Below are positions 8,177-17,746 of a stretch of 64,000 bases of DNA, in pieces. The notes beneath the pieces were generated by a model that was not told the DNA's origin, did not search any database, and saw only the letters and a list, made by a program, of their open reading frames with translations. The stretch's first letter is position 1; every line of letters starts with the position of its first letter. Source of the DNA: JACJYM01 sp965230495 (GTDB taxonomy: Bacteria > Bacteroidota > Bacteroidia > Chitinophagales > Saprospiraceae); contig OZ246004.1 of assembly GCA_965230495.1 (NCBI GenBank), forward strand, positions 2,976,001 to 3,040,000, given 5' to 3'. Position numbers and translations under genes: made by a program.

Positions 8177-9949
8177 TTAATTAAGTACCGTATTAGAAAC
8201 ATTGATAAAATCGTCTGCCTCTAAAGTACAGTCTGGCTCTATATCTTTAGCAGCCATTTTTCCAATAATTAAGTCTTTCTGTATCCATTTCAAGCCTGTC
8301 CCCGGACTTTTTAGGCAAAGCATTTCTTCGGTAAGAATAGTTCCTTTAGAAATTTTAACTTTACTGGTAAGAGATCTTGCTAATTTATCTTTGGCAGCTT
8401 TAGTTGCAGGGTTGACCACCTTGATTCCATCACCTTCTAATTTTTCAGATTCTCTAATGTATTTCATCATTAATTTTAACCCATTCTCCTCTAAAGAACC
8501 TGCTTGATCACTCCCTTTCATTGCTCTAGAAAGGGTGATGTGTTTTTCAATCACAGCAGCACCTCTAACTGCCGCTACGACAGAAGCAATAATCCCTGGT
8601 GTATGATCTGAAAAGCCAGTAACTTTACCATATTTCTCTCTTAATGTATCCATTACTTTGAGGTTAACATTCTCTAACTCAGCCGGATATTGAGAAATAC
8701 ATTGTAGAATAATAATATCATCTCGGTCTTTACCCAATACCTCCAAAGCATCTTCTATATCTTGAAGGCTAGCCATCCCTGTCGAAATAATTACAGGTTT
8801 TTTAGTTTTAGCCATTGCTGCTAAAGTTGGTAAGTTGGTTAAATCTCTAGAAGCAACTTTATAAAAAGGAACTCCGATTCTTTCCATCATTTCTACAGAA
8901 GGAATATCACAAGGAGTACAAAAATAAGGGATTCCTCGAGCTTGTGAATATTCTTTTAATTCCATGTGTTGTTGCTCATCTAATTCTAATGCTATTCTAT
9001 GTTCACCATAGGTTCGACCAAATGAATTTGGACTATCATAAATTCTGTCATAAGCCTCTTTAGTAAGTTCAGATGGAATATCTCTTTTTTGAAATTTGAC
9101 CGCGTCAGCCCCACACCTTACCGCCATATCAATTAATTTTTTGGCTGTTTCCATATCTCCATTATGGTTTTGACCAATTTCAGCAATCACAAATGCTGGT
9201 TGATTATCACCCACTAGCTTGTTGCCAAGTTTTACAGTTAATCCAGAAGGTGTTGTTGTTTTACTAAGTTTTGAATCCAACCATCCATACACTTCTGAAA
9301 AATCATTTGGATTTTTCATTTCTTTCAAATCCAAAAGCATTTCCTCAAATCGACGAAGGTCATCAGGAGTGTCTACCGTCAAAAATTTATCTAAATCAGA
9401 TCGTAACCCTCCAAAGTTATTTGGTAGGGTTTGAACTGTAAATTGATCGCGGTTTTTTCTAAAATATGGAGTAACGTGCTCTTTATCAAAATCACTTTGC
9501 ACAACCGTATGCATTTCTCTTAAGGCTCTTACTTTTATAAATTCTGGTACAATATGAGATAAGCCATCAATATGAGTATAATCATTATTGGATTCCACAT
9601 GAATGTTCCAGAGTCGTTTTGCAATTTCAATGTTATAAATTGGATTATCAGCAGTAAATCTTACTACTTGATCCTCTTCCTCCAAGTCAGCTGAAGCATC
9701 TTTAAATCTTTTCAACACATTTACAGAATCTCCTCGATATATTCCAACATTCAAATTGTTTGCTGCGGCAGCTATAGGATCATCTGCTTGAGCTCTAGTT
9801 GTTGCTATCATTATTTCTTCTATAAATGGAAATAATTTTATAGAATTAACAACCCTGTACAGAAGAGGTACCTTGGCTACTGATATTAAAGATTTGCCTC
9901 GTAATCTCCTACTCAACATTCTTGCTTGGATAATCGCTCTGACTTTCAT
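8177..9949 (-). CDS. Fused SpsF-type cytidylyltransferase and NeuB-type nonulosonate synthase
   Basis: This 590-residue protein has two enzymes in one chain. Residues 1 to about 240 are an SpsF/CMP-KDO synthetase-like nucleotidyltransferase (AIIQARMLSRRLRGKSL, RFTADNP, YFRKNRD, LTVDTPDDL). Residues about 250-500 are a NeuB TIM barrel (AFVIAEIGQNHNGD, AVKFQKRD, FYKVASRDL, VIISTGMAS, TGFSDHTPG, AAVIEKHITL). Residues about 515-585 are the SAF/antifreeze-like domain (TSKVKISKGTILTEEML). The chain should condense a hexose or hexosamine derivative with PEP and then activate the product with CTP. Normally these are separate proteins. The signature motif is ARMxSrRLRGK rather than ARMgStRLPGK. Confidence 0.85.
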   Translation of the reverse strand: MKVRAIIQARMLSRRLRGKSLISVAKVPLLYRVVNSIKLFPFIEEIMIATTRAQADDPIAAAANNLNVGIYRGDSVNVLKRFKDASADLEEEDQVVRFTADNPIYNIEIAKRLWNIHVESNNDYTHIDGLSHIVPEFIKVRALREMHTVVQSDFDKEHVTPYFRKNRDQFTVQTLPNNFGGLRSDLDKFLTVDTPDDLRRFEEMLLDLKEMKNPNDFSEVYGWLDSKLSKTTTPSGLTVKLGNKLVGDNQPAFVIAEIGQNHNGDMETAKKLIDMAVRCGADAVKFQKRDIPSELTKEAYDRIYDSPNSFGRTYGEHRIALELDEQQHMELKEYSQARGIPYFCTPCDIPSVEMMERIGVPFYKVASRDLTNLPTLAAMAKTKKPVIISTGMASLQDIEDALEVLGKDRDDIIILQCISQYPAELENVNLKVMDTLREKYGKVTGFSDHTPGIIASVVAAVRGAAVIEKHITLSRAMKGSDQAGSLEENGLKLMMKYIRESEKLEGDGIKVVNPATKAAKDKLARSLTSKVKISKGTILTEEMLCLKSPGTGLKWIQKDLIIGKMAAKDIEPDCTLEADDFINVSNTVLN

Positions 9950-9984
9950 ACTTCTATTATATTTAACTTAAATAAAACTAACTA

Positions 9985-11274
9985 TTACAACCTCCAAATA
10001 TCAACCTCTTCATCAACATTTTTGTAAACTCCTTTTAGATCAAATAATATAGGTCCTTCATTCATAATTGATTTAAAATAATCCAAATCCAAACTCCTAT
10101 ATTCTTTGTGAGCCACTGCTACAATAACCGCATCATAGTCTGAAGAAATATCATCAACTAAAGTCAACTTATACTCATGTGCAACTTCATTTGGTGAAGC
10201 ATGTGTGTCTACCACATGAACATTTAAAGTATAATCCATTAATTCTCTAATAAGCTCTACAACTTTAGAGTTTCTTATATCGGCAACATCTTCCTTAAAA
10301 GTGATTCCTTTGATCAAAACTTTACACTCTCGCGGATTTTTGCCTTTTTCCATTAAAGTCTGTACTAATTTTTTTGCAATAAAGCCCGGCATAAAGTCAT
10401 TGACTCTTCTTCCTGCCGCAATTACTTGAGGATCAACACCCAATTGTTTTGACTTATGCATTAGATAATATGGGTCAACACCTATACAATGACCTCCAAC
10501 CAGACCTGGTTTATATTTATGAAAATTCCATTTAGACCCAGCCGCTTCAATTACTTCATTAGTATCAATACCAATTTTATCAAAAATTATCGCTAATTCA
10601 TTCATTAAAGAGATGTTCAAATCTCTCTGCGTATTTTCAATAACTTTGGCGGCTTCAGCCACTTTTATGGATGTAGCTTTGAACAACCCTCCTTCAATAA
10701 TTGATCCATATACTTCTGAAATCACATCAAGAGTTTCTGAATCACCTGCGGATACAATTTTAAGAATTGTAGTTAAGGTCCTTTCTTTGTCTCCTGGATT
10801 GATTCTCTCCGGACTGTACCCAAATTTGAAATCAATTCCTCTTTTAAGATTACTTTCCCTTTCAAGAATAGGTAAACAATCATCTTCTGTGCATCCTGGA
10901 TAAACGGTACTTTCAAAAATAACTATATCGCCTTTTTTTAAAACCTTACCAATATTCGAACATGCCTTAAACAGTGGTTTTAAATTAGGTACTTTATGTT
11001 CATCAATATCTGTTGGAACCCCTATTATGTGAAAGTGTGCTTCTTTTAAATCCTCGAAATTGCTAGTAAATTCAATATCGCATCCTTCAAAGTCACTTGG
11101 ATTCAATTCTTTACTAGGATCTACTCCTCTTTTCATCAAATCAATTCGTTCAGCATTGATGTCAAAACCAATAACCTTAAATTTTTTCGCAAACTCTAAA
11201 GCAAGTGGTAAGCCGACATAACCCAAACCAGTAACACTAATTTGTTTCTTTTTACTTACTAAATCTTCAATCAT
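9985..11274 (-). CDS. wbpA: UDP-N-acetylglucosamine 6-dehydrogenase (WbpA/TviB family)
   Basis: This 429-residue nucleotide-sugar dehydrogenase has an N-terminal NAD-binding motif (VTGLGYVGLPLALEFAKKF) and FESTVYPGCTEDDC with an early Cys. It also has KVIENTQRDLNISLMNELAIIF, and LVGGHCIGVDPYYL carrying the catalytic Cys. The GGHCIGVDPYYL form marks the UDP-HexNAc dehydrogenases (WbpA, WbpO, TviB) rather than UDP-glucose dehydrogenase. With the WbpB, WbpE, WbpD and WbpI-like genes of the same operon it would make the first step to UDP-ManNAc3NAcA. A role in UDP-GalNAcA formation is the alternative. Confidence 0.85.
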   Translation of the reverse strand: MIEDLVSKKKQISVTGLGYVGLPLALEFAKKFKVIGFDINAERIDLMKRGVDPSKELNPSDFEGCDIEFTSNFEDLKEAHFHIIGVPTDIDEHKVPNLKPLFKACSNIGKVLKKGDIVIFESTVYPGCTEDDCLPILERESNLKRGIDFKFGYSPERINPGDKERTLTTILKIVSAGDSETLDVISEVYGSIIEGGLFKATSIKVAEAAKVIENTQRDLNISLMNELAIIFDKIGIDTNEVIEAAGSKWNFHKYKPGLVGGHCIGVDPYYLMHKSKQLGVDPQVIAAGRRVNDFMPGFIAKKLVQTLMEKGKNPRECKVLIKGITFKEDVADIRNSKVVELIRELMDYTLNVHVVDTHASPNEVAHEYKLTLVDDISSDYDAVIVAVAHKEYRSLDLDYFKSIMNEGPILFDLKGVYKNVDEEVDIWRL

Positions 11275-11343
11275 TAACTTTCTGATAATTTTAAATATTT
11301 AAATTTTTTAATGGTGTAATTTCTCTGGAGAGGAATCAAAAAC

Positions 11344-12399
11344 CTAATTTTTCAAAGCGTCTCTTCCAATTTTTCTTAGAATAATGAATATTGAACTAAT
11401 AAAAATACCTGTTAAAAAGCCAATTAGTAAATTTTTAATCAAGGACTCTTTTTTTGGCTTTAACACTGGAAGACTTTCTTCAATTTTCATAAATTGAGGC
11501 TGTCTATCTTTTAGAGAATAGTCCGCAATTTCATAAGACTTCATAGCTTCTGCCAGTGCTGCAGAAAGAGCTTGTATTTCTCCTAATATAATATTTCGTT
11601 TGGCAGATTTTTCGAAAGAAATCAAATTTCTATTTCTATCATCAAATTTGGCTATCTGAATATATTTTTCCTTCACCTCTGTTTCCAAAGAATCGACTTT
11701 TCTTTTTAGCAAATCTCTCGTTTGCTTAAGATTGCTAAGAGTCTTGTTTTCGTAAAACTCTTTTAACACGTTGTATGATATTCGGACTAAACTAGCACTA
11801 ATTTTTTCACTCTCTGTTCTGGTCAAAATTGTGAACACACCTGTTTCTTCATCGAATGTTGTGTTTTGAAAAGATTTTTCAGAAGAATTTTCTGGCCCTC
11901 GAATTTTGCCAATCACTTTGTTATAAACATCAATTTGTAAAGTATCAAATAATTCGATACTATCTTGATTAAACTTGAAGTCAAGCAATTCGAATTTGCT
12001 TTCTTTCCCCCTCTCAACGATATTTAACTCCCTCAAAATTTGATTTATAAAAAACTCTCCATCCTTATTCGAAAATAAAACTTCTTCCAATATTTTGTTT
12101 GATCTAGCAACCTCTATTACCTGTAAAGGGTTCGTTTTTCCTCCTCGGCCACCCAACCCAAACTGCCCTAATAATCCACTGATCCCTCCCCCCCCTGAAT
12201 GACCATCTATGATAAATTTGATTTTTCCTTCATACATTTTGGGCCTCGTTATGGCTTTGTACCCAAAAAGAAACGTTAGAGAAATGGTAATGAAAATGAT
12301 GACTCCTTTATAATTCCATAGTTCACATATAAATTCTTTCAGCTTTAGAATTAAATCTTTAAGAGTTATTTCATCTGTTCCTATATAGTTCTCGTTCAT
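11344..12399 (-). CDS. Chain-length determinant (Wzz-like) inner-membrane protein
   Basis: This protein of about 351 residues has one membrane segment near the N-terminus (VIIFITISLTFLFGYKAI) and one at the C-terminus (LLIGFLTGIFISSIFIIL). Between them is a periplasmic coiled-coil region, the Wzz/PCP layout. A glycine-rich stretch (HSGGGGISGLLGQFGLGGRGG) lies about 50 residues after the first membrane segment. I chose the ATG at 12399. The frame stays open to a TTG at 12414, but ATG is preferred. It would set polymer length together with Wzx/Wzy. There is no kinase domain or Walker A motif. Confidence 0.75.
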   Translation of the reverse strand: MNENYIGTDEITLKDLILKLKEFICELWNYKGVIIFITISLTFLFGYKAITRPKMYEGKIKFIIDGHSGGGGISGLLGQFGLGGRGGKTNPLQVIEVARSNKILEEVLFSNKDGEFFINQILRELNIVERGKESKFELLDFKFNQDSIELFDTLQIDVYNKVIGKIRGPENSSEKSFQNTTFDEETGVFTILTRTESEKISASLVRISYNVLKEFYENKTLSNLKQTRDLLKRKVDSLETEVKEKYIQIAKFDDRNRNLISFEKSAKRNIILGEIQALSAALAEAMKSYEIADYSLKDRQPQFMKIEESLPVLKPKKESLIKNLLIGFLTGIFISSIFIILRKIGRDALKN

Positions 12400-12420
12400 G
12401 TTTAATTGATTCAAGACTAG

Positions 12421-13407
12421 TTATATAATCAAACCTGTTCTCTTAAATGGGTGTTTCGATAGTTTTATTTTCGCTAAAGGATGATATTCCCCTTTTAATA
12501 AATTGTTCTTTTCGTTATTTCTTATTTCATATACTGTTTCAATTGCTTTTCTTGCCTCACTAATTCCAAACCCATTGCCAGACATAATATTGCTATAACT
12601 TTTAGTATGCAATTGTTCAAATCCTTTGCTAAAATCAACTTCCTGTTTGTCTACTGTTAAACATCTAAAAGTACCTTTTCCTTCCTCCTTAACATCTTTT
12701 GGTAGCATTTCAAAATTGATACTTAAAAACCATCTTACTCTGGCCTTTTCATATTCCAAAAATCCAGCCGCTCTATCATGAGAGTAAACATGCAATTTGT
12801 TTTCTCGCAGTTCCCCAAATAAATAGCCTAAAACATCAAAGAAATGAATCCCTATATTAGTTGTTATTCCTCCTGATTTTTTCTCATCTCCTTTCCATGA
12901 AGCATAGTACCAATTACCTCTTGAAGTAATATAAGTAAGTTCAACTTCATATTTCTTTTCTCGTTTTTCTCGGTTAATTCTTTCCTTCAAGCGTTTAATT
13001 TCTGGGTGAAGCCTGAGCTGAAGAATAGTGTAAATCTTTTTACCTGTTTCTCTTTCAAAACTATTTAAAGCATCCAGATTCCATGGATTTAAAACCAAGG
13101 GCTTTTCACAAATAGCATTAGCTCCGCTTCTTAATGCAAATCTAATATGTGAGTCATGTAAATAATTAGGACTGCAGATTGAAATATAATCGGTTGAAAC
13201 TCCCTGTCTTTTTAATTTTTCAATATGTCTATCGAACCTCTCAAATTCGGTAAAAAAAGATGTATTGGGAAAATATGAATCCAATACGCCCACAGAGTCA
13301 TTCTTATCAAGTGCTGAATGTAGGTTACCTCCACAATCTTGAATCGCTTTCATATGACGTGGCGCCACATAACCAGCTGCTCCTATAAGTGCAAAATTCT
13401 TAGTCAC
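12421..13407 (-). CDS. wbpB: UDP-GlcNAcA 3-dehydrogenase, WbpB/WlbA type
   Basis: This 328-residue Gfo/Idh/MocA protein has the N-terminal FALIGAAGYVAPRHMKAI, ICSPNYLHDSHI, the EKPLVLNPWNLDAL signature, and SGGITTNIGIHFFDVLGYLFG. GAAGYVAPRHMKAI and the SGGxxxNxGIHxFD form are characteristic of WbpB/WlbA, which oxidises C3 of UDP-GlcNAcA for transamination by WbpE. The start is a GTG at 13407, overlapping the rmlA end by 8 bases. It is clearly different from the other Gfo/Idh protein at 6001-6978. Confidence 0.85.
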   Translation of the reverse strand: MTKNFALIGAAGYVAPRHMKAIQDCGGNLHSALDKNDSVGVLDSYFPNTSFFTEFERFDRHIEKLKRQGVSTDYISICSPNYLHDSHIRFALRSGANAICEKPLVLNPWNLDALNSFERETGKKIYTILQLRLHPEIKRLKERINREKREKKYEVELTYITSRGNWYYASWKGDEKKSGGITTNIGIHFFDVLGYLFGELRENKLHVYSHDRAAGFLEYEKARVRWFLSINFEMLPKDVKEEGKGTFRCLTVDKQEVDFSKGFEQLHTKSYSNIMSGNGFGISEARKAIETVYEIRNNEKNNLLKGEYHPLAKIKLSKHPFKRTGLII

Positions 13408-14269
13408 TTTCTATTAAATTCATCAAGTATTCCCCATAACCACTTTTAACCAAAGGTCTTGCCAGTTTTTTAAGCTCTTCGTCATTAATAAAGTTCATTC
13501 TCCACGCGATCTCTTCTATACAACCCACCTTATAGCTTTGTCTTTTTTCTATCACTCTTACAAATTCTGAAGCATCATGTAAACTTTCAAAAGTACCAGT
13601 ATCTAACCAAGCCGTTCCTCTATCCATGACTTGAACTTTTAATTGTCCTTTTCTAAGGTATTCCTTATTTACGGTAGTAATTTCATATTCTCCTCTAGAA
13701 GATGGCTCTATATTCTTAGCTATTTCAACGACCGTATTATCATAAAAGTATAATCCCGGAACTGCATATTTTGACTTAGGTCTTTCAGGTTTTTCTTCAA
13801 TACTAATAGCTTTGAAGTTTTTATCAAATTTAACAACTCCATATCTCTTGGGGTCTTGTACAGGGTAAGCAAAGACTTGGCCTCCGTCCGTCAATTTTCT
13901 ACTTCGCTGAAGTATTTTGGACATGCCAGAACCATAAAATATATTATCTCCTAAAATAAGACAAACGCTATCACTTCCAATAAACTCTTCCCCTATAACA
14001 AATGCCTGAGCCAGTCCGTTTGGTATTTCCTGTTCTGCATACTTGAATTTACATCCAAAGCAAGATCCATCTCCAAGTAACCTTTGGAAACTCCATTTAT
14101 CTTCTGGAGTTGTTATTATCAAAATCTCGTTTATGCCTGACAGTAATAAAGTAGATAGCGGGTAATATATCATGGGTTTATCGTAAATAGGCATTAGTTG
14201 CTTACTAATTGCTTTAGTTATCGGATAAAGCCGAGTTCCTGATCCTCCTGCTAATATTATACCTTTCAT
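13400..14269 (-). CDS. rfbA: Glucose-1-phosphate thymidylyltransferase
   Basis: This 289-residue enzyme makes dTDP-glucose from dTTP and glucose-1-phosphate. The N-terminal GIILAGGSGTRLYPIT is the nucleotide-binding signature. LILGDNIFYGSG, SIEEKPERPKSKYAVPGLYFYD and AWLDTGTFESLHDAS are standard RmlA motifs. The length matches the family. RmlB is at 18323-19375, but no RmlC or RmlD is visible, so the final dTDP-sugar may be an amino or 6-deoxy sugar made by genes outside the window. Confidence 0.95.
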   Translation of the reverse strand: MKGIILAGGSGTRLYPITKAISKQLMPIYDKPMIYYPLSTLLLSGINEILIITTPEDKWSFQRLLGDGSCFGCKFKYAEQEIPNGLAQAFVIGEEFIGSDSVCLILGDNIFYGSGMSKILQRSRKLTDGGQVFAYPVQDPKRYGVVKFDKNFKAISIEEKPERPKSKYAVPGLYFYDNTVVEIAKNIEPSSRGEYEITTVNKEYLRKGQLKVQVMDRGTAWLDTGTFESLHDASEFVRVIEKRQSYKVGCIEEIAWRMNFINDEELKKLARPLVKSGYGEYLMNLIESD

Positions 14270-14270
14270 C

Positions 14271-15308
14271 TTAACTAAGTAAATCTAATATTCTTTCTGC
14301 TGTTTTTCCATTCCCATATAAGTTTTGATCAAATGCCTCGACGGGTTCATTAATTGTTATTGCTAAAGTATTAAGATCCGCAAATATAAGGGTATTGGCT
14401 CCTTTTGAAAGTGTTTCCATCCATTCTGTCTCCTTTCTAATGGTAATACACTTTTTATTCAACCAATAAGCTTCCTTTTGCATACCACCGCTATCAGTTA
14501 TTAAACCGCTTGAATGCAATAAATAACTCAAGTTTTCAAAATATGGTTGTGGTTCAATAAATGTTATATTGCTGTAATTTTTGACATCCATGTCATACTT
14601 ATTCATGAAGTTGGTTGTTCTGGGATGAATGGAGAATATGACTTTTTTATCCAAAGAATTAAGTTCTTTTAAGATTGCTTCGAGCCTTTTCCTATCATCA
14701 GTATTGTGGGGTCTGTGTATTGTGGTATAGTAGTAATCAAAACTCTCATCTCTACTTGGCAATACATTATTATCCTTACAATAAGCAACCAAGTCTTTCA
14801 TTATATCTCCAACCAGATGGACTCCTTTTGTAATTCCTTCTGTTCTAAGGTGATTGCTAGCTAGTTGACTGGGAGTAAATAATAAATCAGATACATGATC
14901 TGTCAAAATACGGTTAACTTCCTCGGGCATCTCTTTATTAAAACTTCTCAAACCAGCTTCAATATGTGCAATTGGTATATGAATCTTGGATGCAACAATC
15001 GCTCCTGCCAGAGTCGAGTTTGTATCTCCATAAAGGACCAGATAGTCAGGCCTTTCTTCTAATAATATTTTTTCGATCTCTACCATCATTTTCGAAGTCT
15101 GAATACCATGGCTTCCACTTCTTACATCCAGCATGTAATCAGGCTTATTCATTCCCAATTGATCAAAAAAAACCTTGCTCATATTCTCATCATAATGTTG
15201 ACCTGTATGTATTGTTTTTAGTTCAACTTTTCCTTGGCAAGCTTTCTCAAAAGCGAAATGCTTGATAAACTGAGGCCTTGCTCCAATCACTGCAATTATT
15301 CTCTTCAT
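14271..15308 (-). CDS. wbpI: UDP-GlcNAc3NAcA 2-epimerase (WbpI) or UDP-GlcNAc 2-epimerase (WecB)
   Basis: This is a non-hydrolysing UDP-sugar 2-epimerase of about 345 residues in the GT-B fold. It starts at MKRIIAVIGARPQFIKH (ATG at 15308), one base from the upstream stop. A start 11 codons earlier would run into the upstream gene. Motifs are TGQHYDENMS, LYGDTNSTLAGA, HIEAGLRSFNKEMPEEVNR, and TDSGGMQKEAYWLNK. The RSFNKEMPEEVNR form resembles WbpI more than WecB. A complete WbpA/B/E/D set in the same operon supports WbpI and a UDP-ManNAc3NAcA product. WecB activity cannot be excluded. Confidence 0.8.
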   Translation of the reverse strand: MKRIIAVIGARPQFIKHFAFEKACQGKVELKTIHTGQHYDENMSKVFFDQLGMNKPDYMLDVRSGSHGIQTSKMMVEIEKILLEERPDYLVLYGDTNSTLAGAIVASKIHIPIAHIEAGLRSFNKEMPEEVNRILTDHVSDLLFTPSQLASNHLRTEGITKGVHLVGDIMKDLVAYCKDNNVLPSRDESFDYYYTTIHRPHNTDDRKRLEAILKELNSLDKKVIFSIHPRTTNFMNKYDMDVKNYSNITFIEPQPYFENLSYLLHSSGLITDSGGMQKEAYWLNKKCITIRKETEWMETLSKGANTLIFADLNTLAITINEPVEAFDQNLYGNGKTAERILDLLS

Positions 15309-15309
15309 A

Positions 15310-16611
15310 TTAATTTTCTTTCGATACTTTTTCCAAAACATTGGAGTATAATTTTTTTCCTACGTTCGTATCTACATCACTATTATGAAATAAGACCATA
15401 AAGTTTGAATTATATTTCCTTGTCTCAATAAGTATATCCTCTGTCTTATTTAAAAAAGTGGCGTCTGAAATCTCTTGGTCTTGCTTTTTCATTATTAATA
15501 AAGGAACCTCAATGATTTTCGTTTTCCTTCTTTCCTTTAAGCTGAAGAGAGGAAAACAAGTAGAAATCCCGGAGAAAAAACCTAAACCTTCAGAAAACTG
15601 CAAAGTACTGTCTTTTTGTAAACCTAGACGTTCATACTTATGCCATGTACTACTTATTTCATATCTGAGATAATGTTGTCTGCAAAGCTCTATATTTTTC
15701 TTTACTGTTCTTTCAAGTCTTTCTTTTTCGTATTTAAGAATATTTATATCCTTGTACGAATCATAACTGAAATGAATTCCTATTTCCACTTCTTCTTCAT
15801 TCAGCCTTTTCAAGAATTTCCTTTCATTCTCGATGATATATTCGTTCTCATCATATATAGGATTACTCTTTCCTGACATTATAAAGAAGCACGAATTAAT
15901 ATTGTACTTTTTTGCTTCCTTTATTAAGTACTCATAATTATAGAAAGCATCATTTTGTCGGTTGTTCAGGGTTCTAAAGTAGTTTTGTCCTTGTCTAAAA
16001 GCTTCATTGATATTTGGTAAGTTTTTTTTGATCGCCCCTAATAAACTTCGTGGATTTCGCCATTTATAAAGCCTATCTATATCATGAGTCATTGTTGGTT
16101 TGTACCAACTTTTCTTGCTGACATTTATTCCTATTTCATTCATCCATTTCAGAAGAAAATTAGCATATTGATTTACCAGAGGTTTTCCAAGTATATCGCT
16201 CTTGACCAAAAGACTATCTTCGCTTGAAAACCTACCATGCTTATCTCTTTCTTCAACAACCAACTGTTCCCAATGAGATGTTAGAAAAAAAGTAGACGCT
16301 ACAATATCTGATTCCATATATAATGTAGTATCCTCCACTTTAATTTGTGGTTCCCCATAAAGTGATTGTATACCATCTCCTCCAATCACCTTGGGTAGAT
16401 TTCTTTTTGTATAAGATTTGGATATATTTTCTTGCTTAAAAAAATGATTTTTAATAACGACCTTTCTATTCTCCTGAACTATGATATAATCGTTTTGATC
16501 TTTTGAAAAAATATCATATTCATTTATCCCTAAACACCATTTCAAAAGTACTTCGAAAGAATACACTATTTCATTTATGCATACTTTCGGAATATAAATT
16601 TGTAGCCTCAA
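15310..16611 (-). CDS. Polysaccharide deacetylase-like protein
   Basis: This 433-residue protein resembles Bacteroidota polysaccharide-locus deacetylases. The motif PTMTHDIDRLYKWRN near residue 175 holds the THD metal-binding start of the NodB fold. INSCFFIMSGK follows, and EEEVEIGIHFSYDSYKD holds a histidine-containing second motif. A 170-residue N-terminal region of unknown function precedes this. No upstream ATG exists in frame. The likely start is TTG at 16611, six bases from the aminotransferase stop codon. The probable role is N-deacetylation of a glycan intermediate. No signal peptide was seen, so cytoplasmic action is possible. Confidence 0.65.
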   Translation of the reverse strand: MRLQIYIPKVCINEIVYSFEVLLKWCLGINEYDIFSKDQNDYIIVQENRKVVIKNHFFKQENISKSYTKRNLPKVIGGDGIQSLYGEPQIKVEDTTLYMESDIVASTFFLTSHWEQLVVEERDKHGRFSSEDSLLVKSDILGKPLVNQYANFLLKWMNEIGINVSKKSWYKPTMTHDIDRLYKWRNPRSLLGAIKKNLPNINEAFRQGQNYFRTLNNRQNDAFYNYEYLIKEAKKYNINSCFFIMSGKSNPIYDENEYIIENERKFLKRLNEEEVEIGIHFSYDSYKDINILKYEKERLERTVKKNIELCRQHYLRYEISSTWHKYERLGLQKDSTLQFSEGLGFFSGISTCFPLFSLKERRKTKIIEVPLLIMKKQDQEISDATFLNKTEDILIETRKYNSNFMVLFHNSDVDTNVGKKLYSNVLEKVSKEN

Positions 16612-16616
16612 GAGTA

Positions 16617-17738
16617 CTATTTAAAAAAATCCTTTACACTCTCTGTAATAAATTCGAGTTGAGATTTATCCATCTCTGTGTGAATAGGTAAAGATATCAC
16701 TTCTTTACAAAGGCTCTCAGTTACAGGAAGCTCTGACCCTGAATAATATTTTTTAAAGGCTTTCTGCTTGTATAGAGGTACTGGATAGTAAATCATACTA
16801 GGAATACCTTTCTCTTGAAGATATGTCTTTAATTCATCACGCTTTCCGTTTTTAACCTTTAATGTATATTGATGGAAGACGTGTGTGCTTTTTGATTCTC
16901 TCTTTGGGGTTTCTAAAAATTCAACATTTTCAAAAGCTTTATCGTAATAAGATGCTACCTTATTTCTCGCTTCGGCGTAGTGGTCCAATCGCTCAAGTTT
17001 TGGTATTAAGACTCCTGCTTGGATACTATCTAATCTTGAGTTACATCCAATATAATCGTGATAATATCTTACAGATTGTCCATGATTGGCTACCATTTTA
17101 ATTTTTTCTCCTAACTCAGCATCATTGGTATAAATAGCTCCTCCATCTCCATAAGCTCCTAGATTTTTCGAGGGATAAAAAGACGTACATCCAATATGAC
17201 CAATAGCTCCTGACTTTCTTTTTTCTCCAGAAGAAAAGAGAAAGTCAGCTCCTATTGCCTGAGCATTGTCTTCTATTACATAAATATTATGTTCATTGGC
17301 TACTTTCATAATTCCCTCCATATCTGCACATTGTCCGTATAAATGAACAGGGACTACCGCTTTGGTTTTAGGGGTAATTGCAGCTTCAAAGATTTCAGGT
17401 GTTATATTAAAAGTATCTGAATCTACATCAACCATTACAGGAGTTAGTCCAAGTAAAGCTATTACTTCCGCTGTAGCTACATAAGTAAAAGCAGGAACGA
17501 TAACCTCATCTCCTGGTTCAAGACCTAAGGCCATCATCGCTATTTGAAGTGCATCCGTTCCATTTGCACAGGGAATTACTCTTTCGACACCCAAATATGT
17601 TTCCATATTTTTTTGAAACTTCTTGACTAAAGGTCCATTTATAAAAGCTCCTGTTGTTAACACTTCGTTGATGTTTTCTAAAACTTCATCTTTTATTTCC
17701 TTATACTGACCTTGAAGGTCCACCATTTGTAATTTCAT
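16617..17738 (-). CDS. wbpE: DegT/DnrJ/EryC1 sugar aminotransferase, WbpE type
   Basis: This is a 373-residue PLP enzyme. The Schiff-base lysine is Lys191 in FYPSKNLGAYGDGGAI, and the cofactor pocket includes VIEDNAQAIGA. CANGTDALQIAMMALGL and VPAFTYVATAEVI near residues 57-90 are typical of the family. It would aminate the 3-keto sugar made by the WbpB-like enzyme. It lies 8 bases after the WbpD-like acetyltransferase gene, which carries out the next reaction. Confidence 0.9.
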   Translation of the reverse strand: MKLQMVDLQGQYKEIKDEVLENINEVLTTGAFINGPLVKKFQKNMETYLGVERVIPCANGTDALQIAMMALGLEPGDEVIVPAFTYVATAEVIALLGLTPVMVDVDSDTFNITPEIFEAAITPKTKAVVPVHLYGQCADMEGIMKVANEHNIYVIEDNAQAIGADFLFSSGEKRKSGAIGHIGCTSFYPSKNLGAYGDGGAIYTNDAELGEKIKMVANHGQSVRYYHDYIGCNSRLDSIQAGVLIPKLERLDHYAEARNKVASYYDKAFENVEFLETPKRESKSTHVFHQYTLKVKNGKRDELKTYLQEKGIPSMIYYPVPLYKQKAFKKYYSGSELPVTESLCKEVISLPIHTEMDKSQLEFITESVKDFFK

Positions 17739-17746
17739 ACTATAAA

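Noticed and set aside
12139..12200. Cyanophycin-like or low-complexity repeat in the Wzz-like gene (Gly-rich stretch)
   Set aside because: It is a short glycine-rich loop known in Bacteroidota chain-length proteins and not a separate element.
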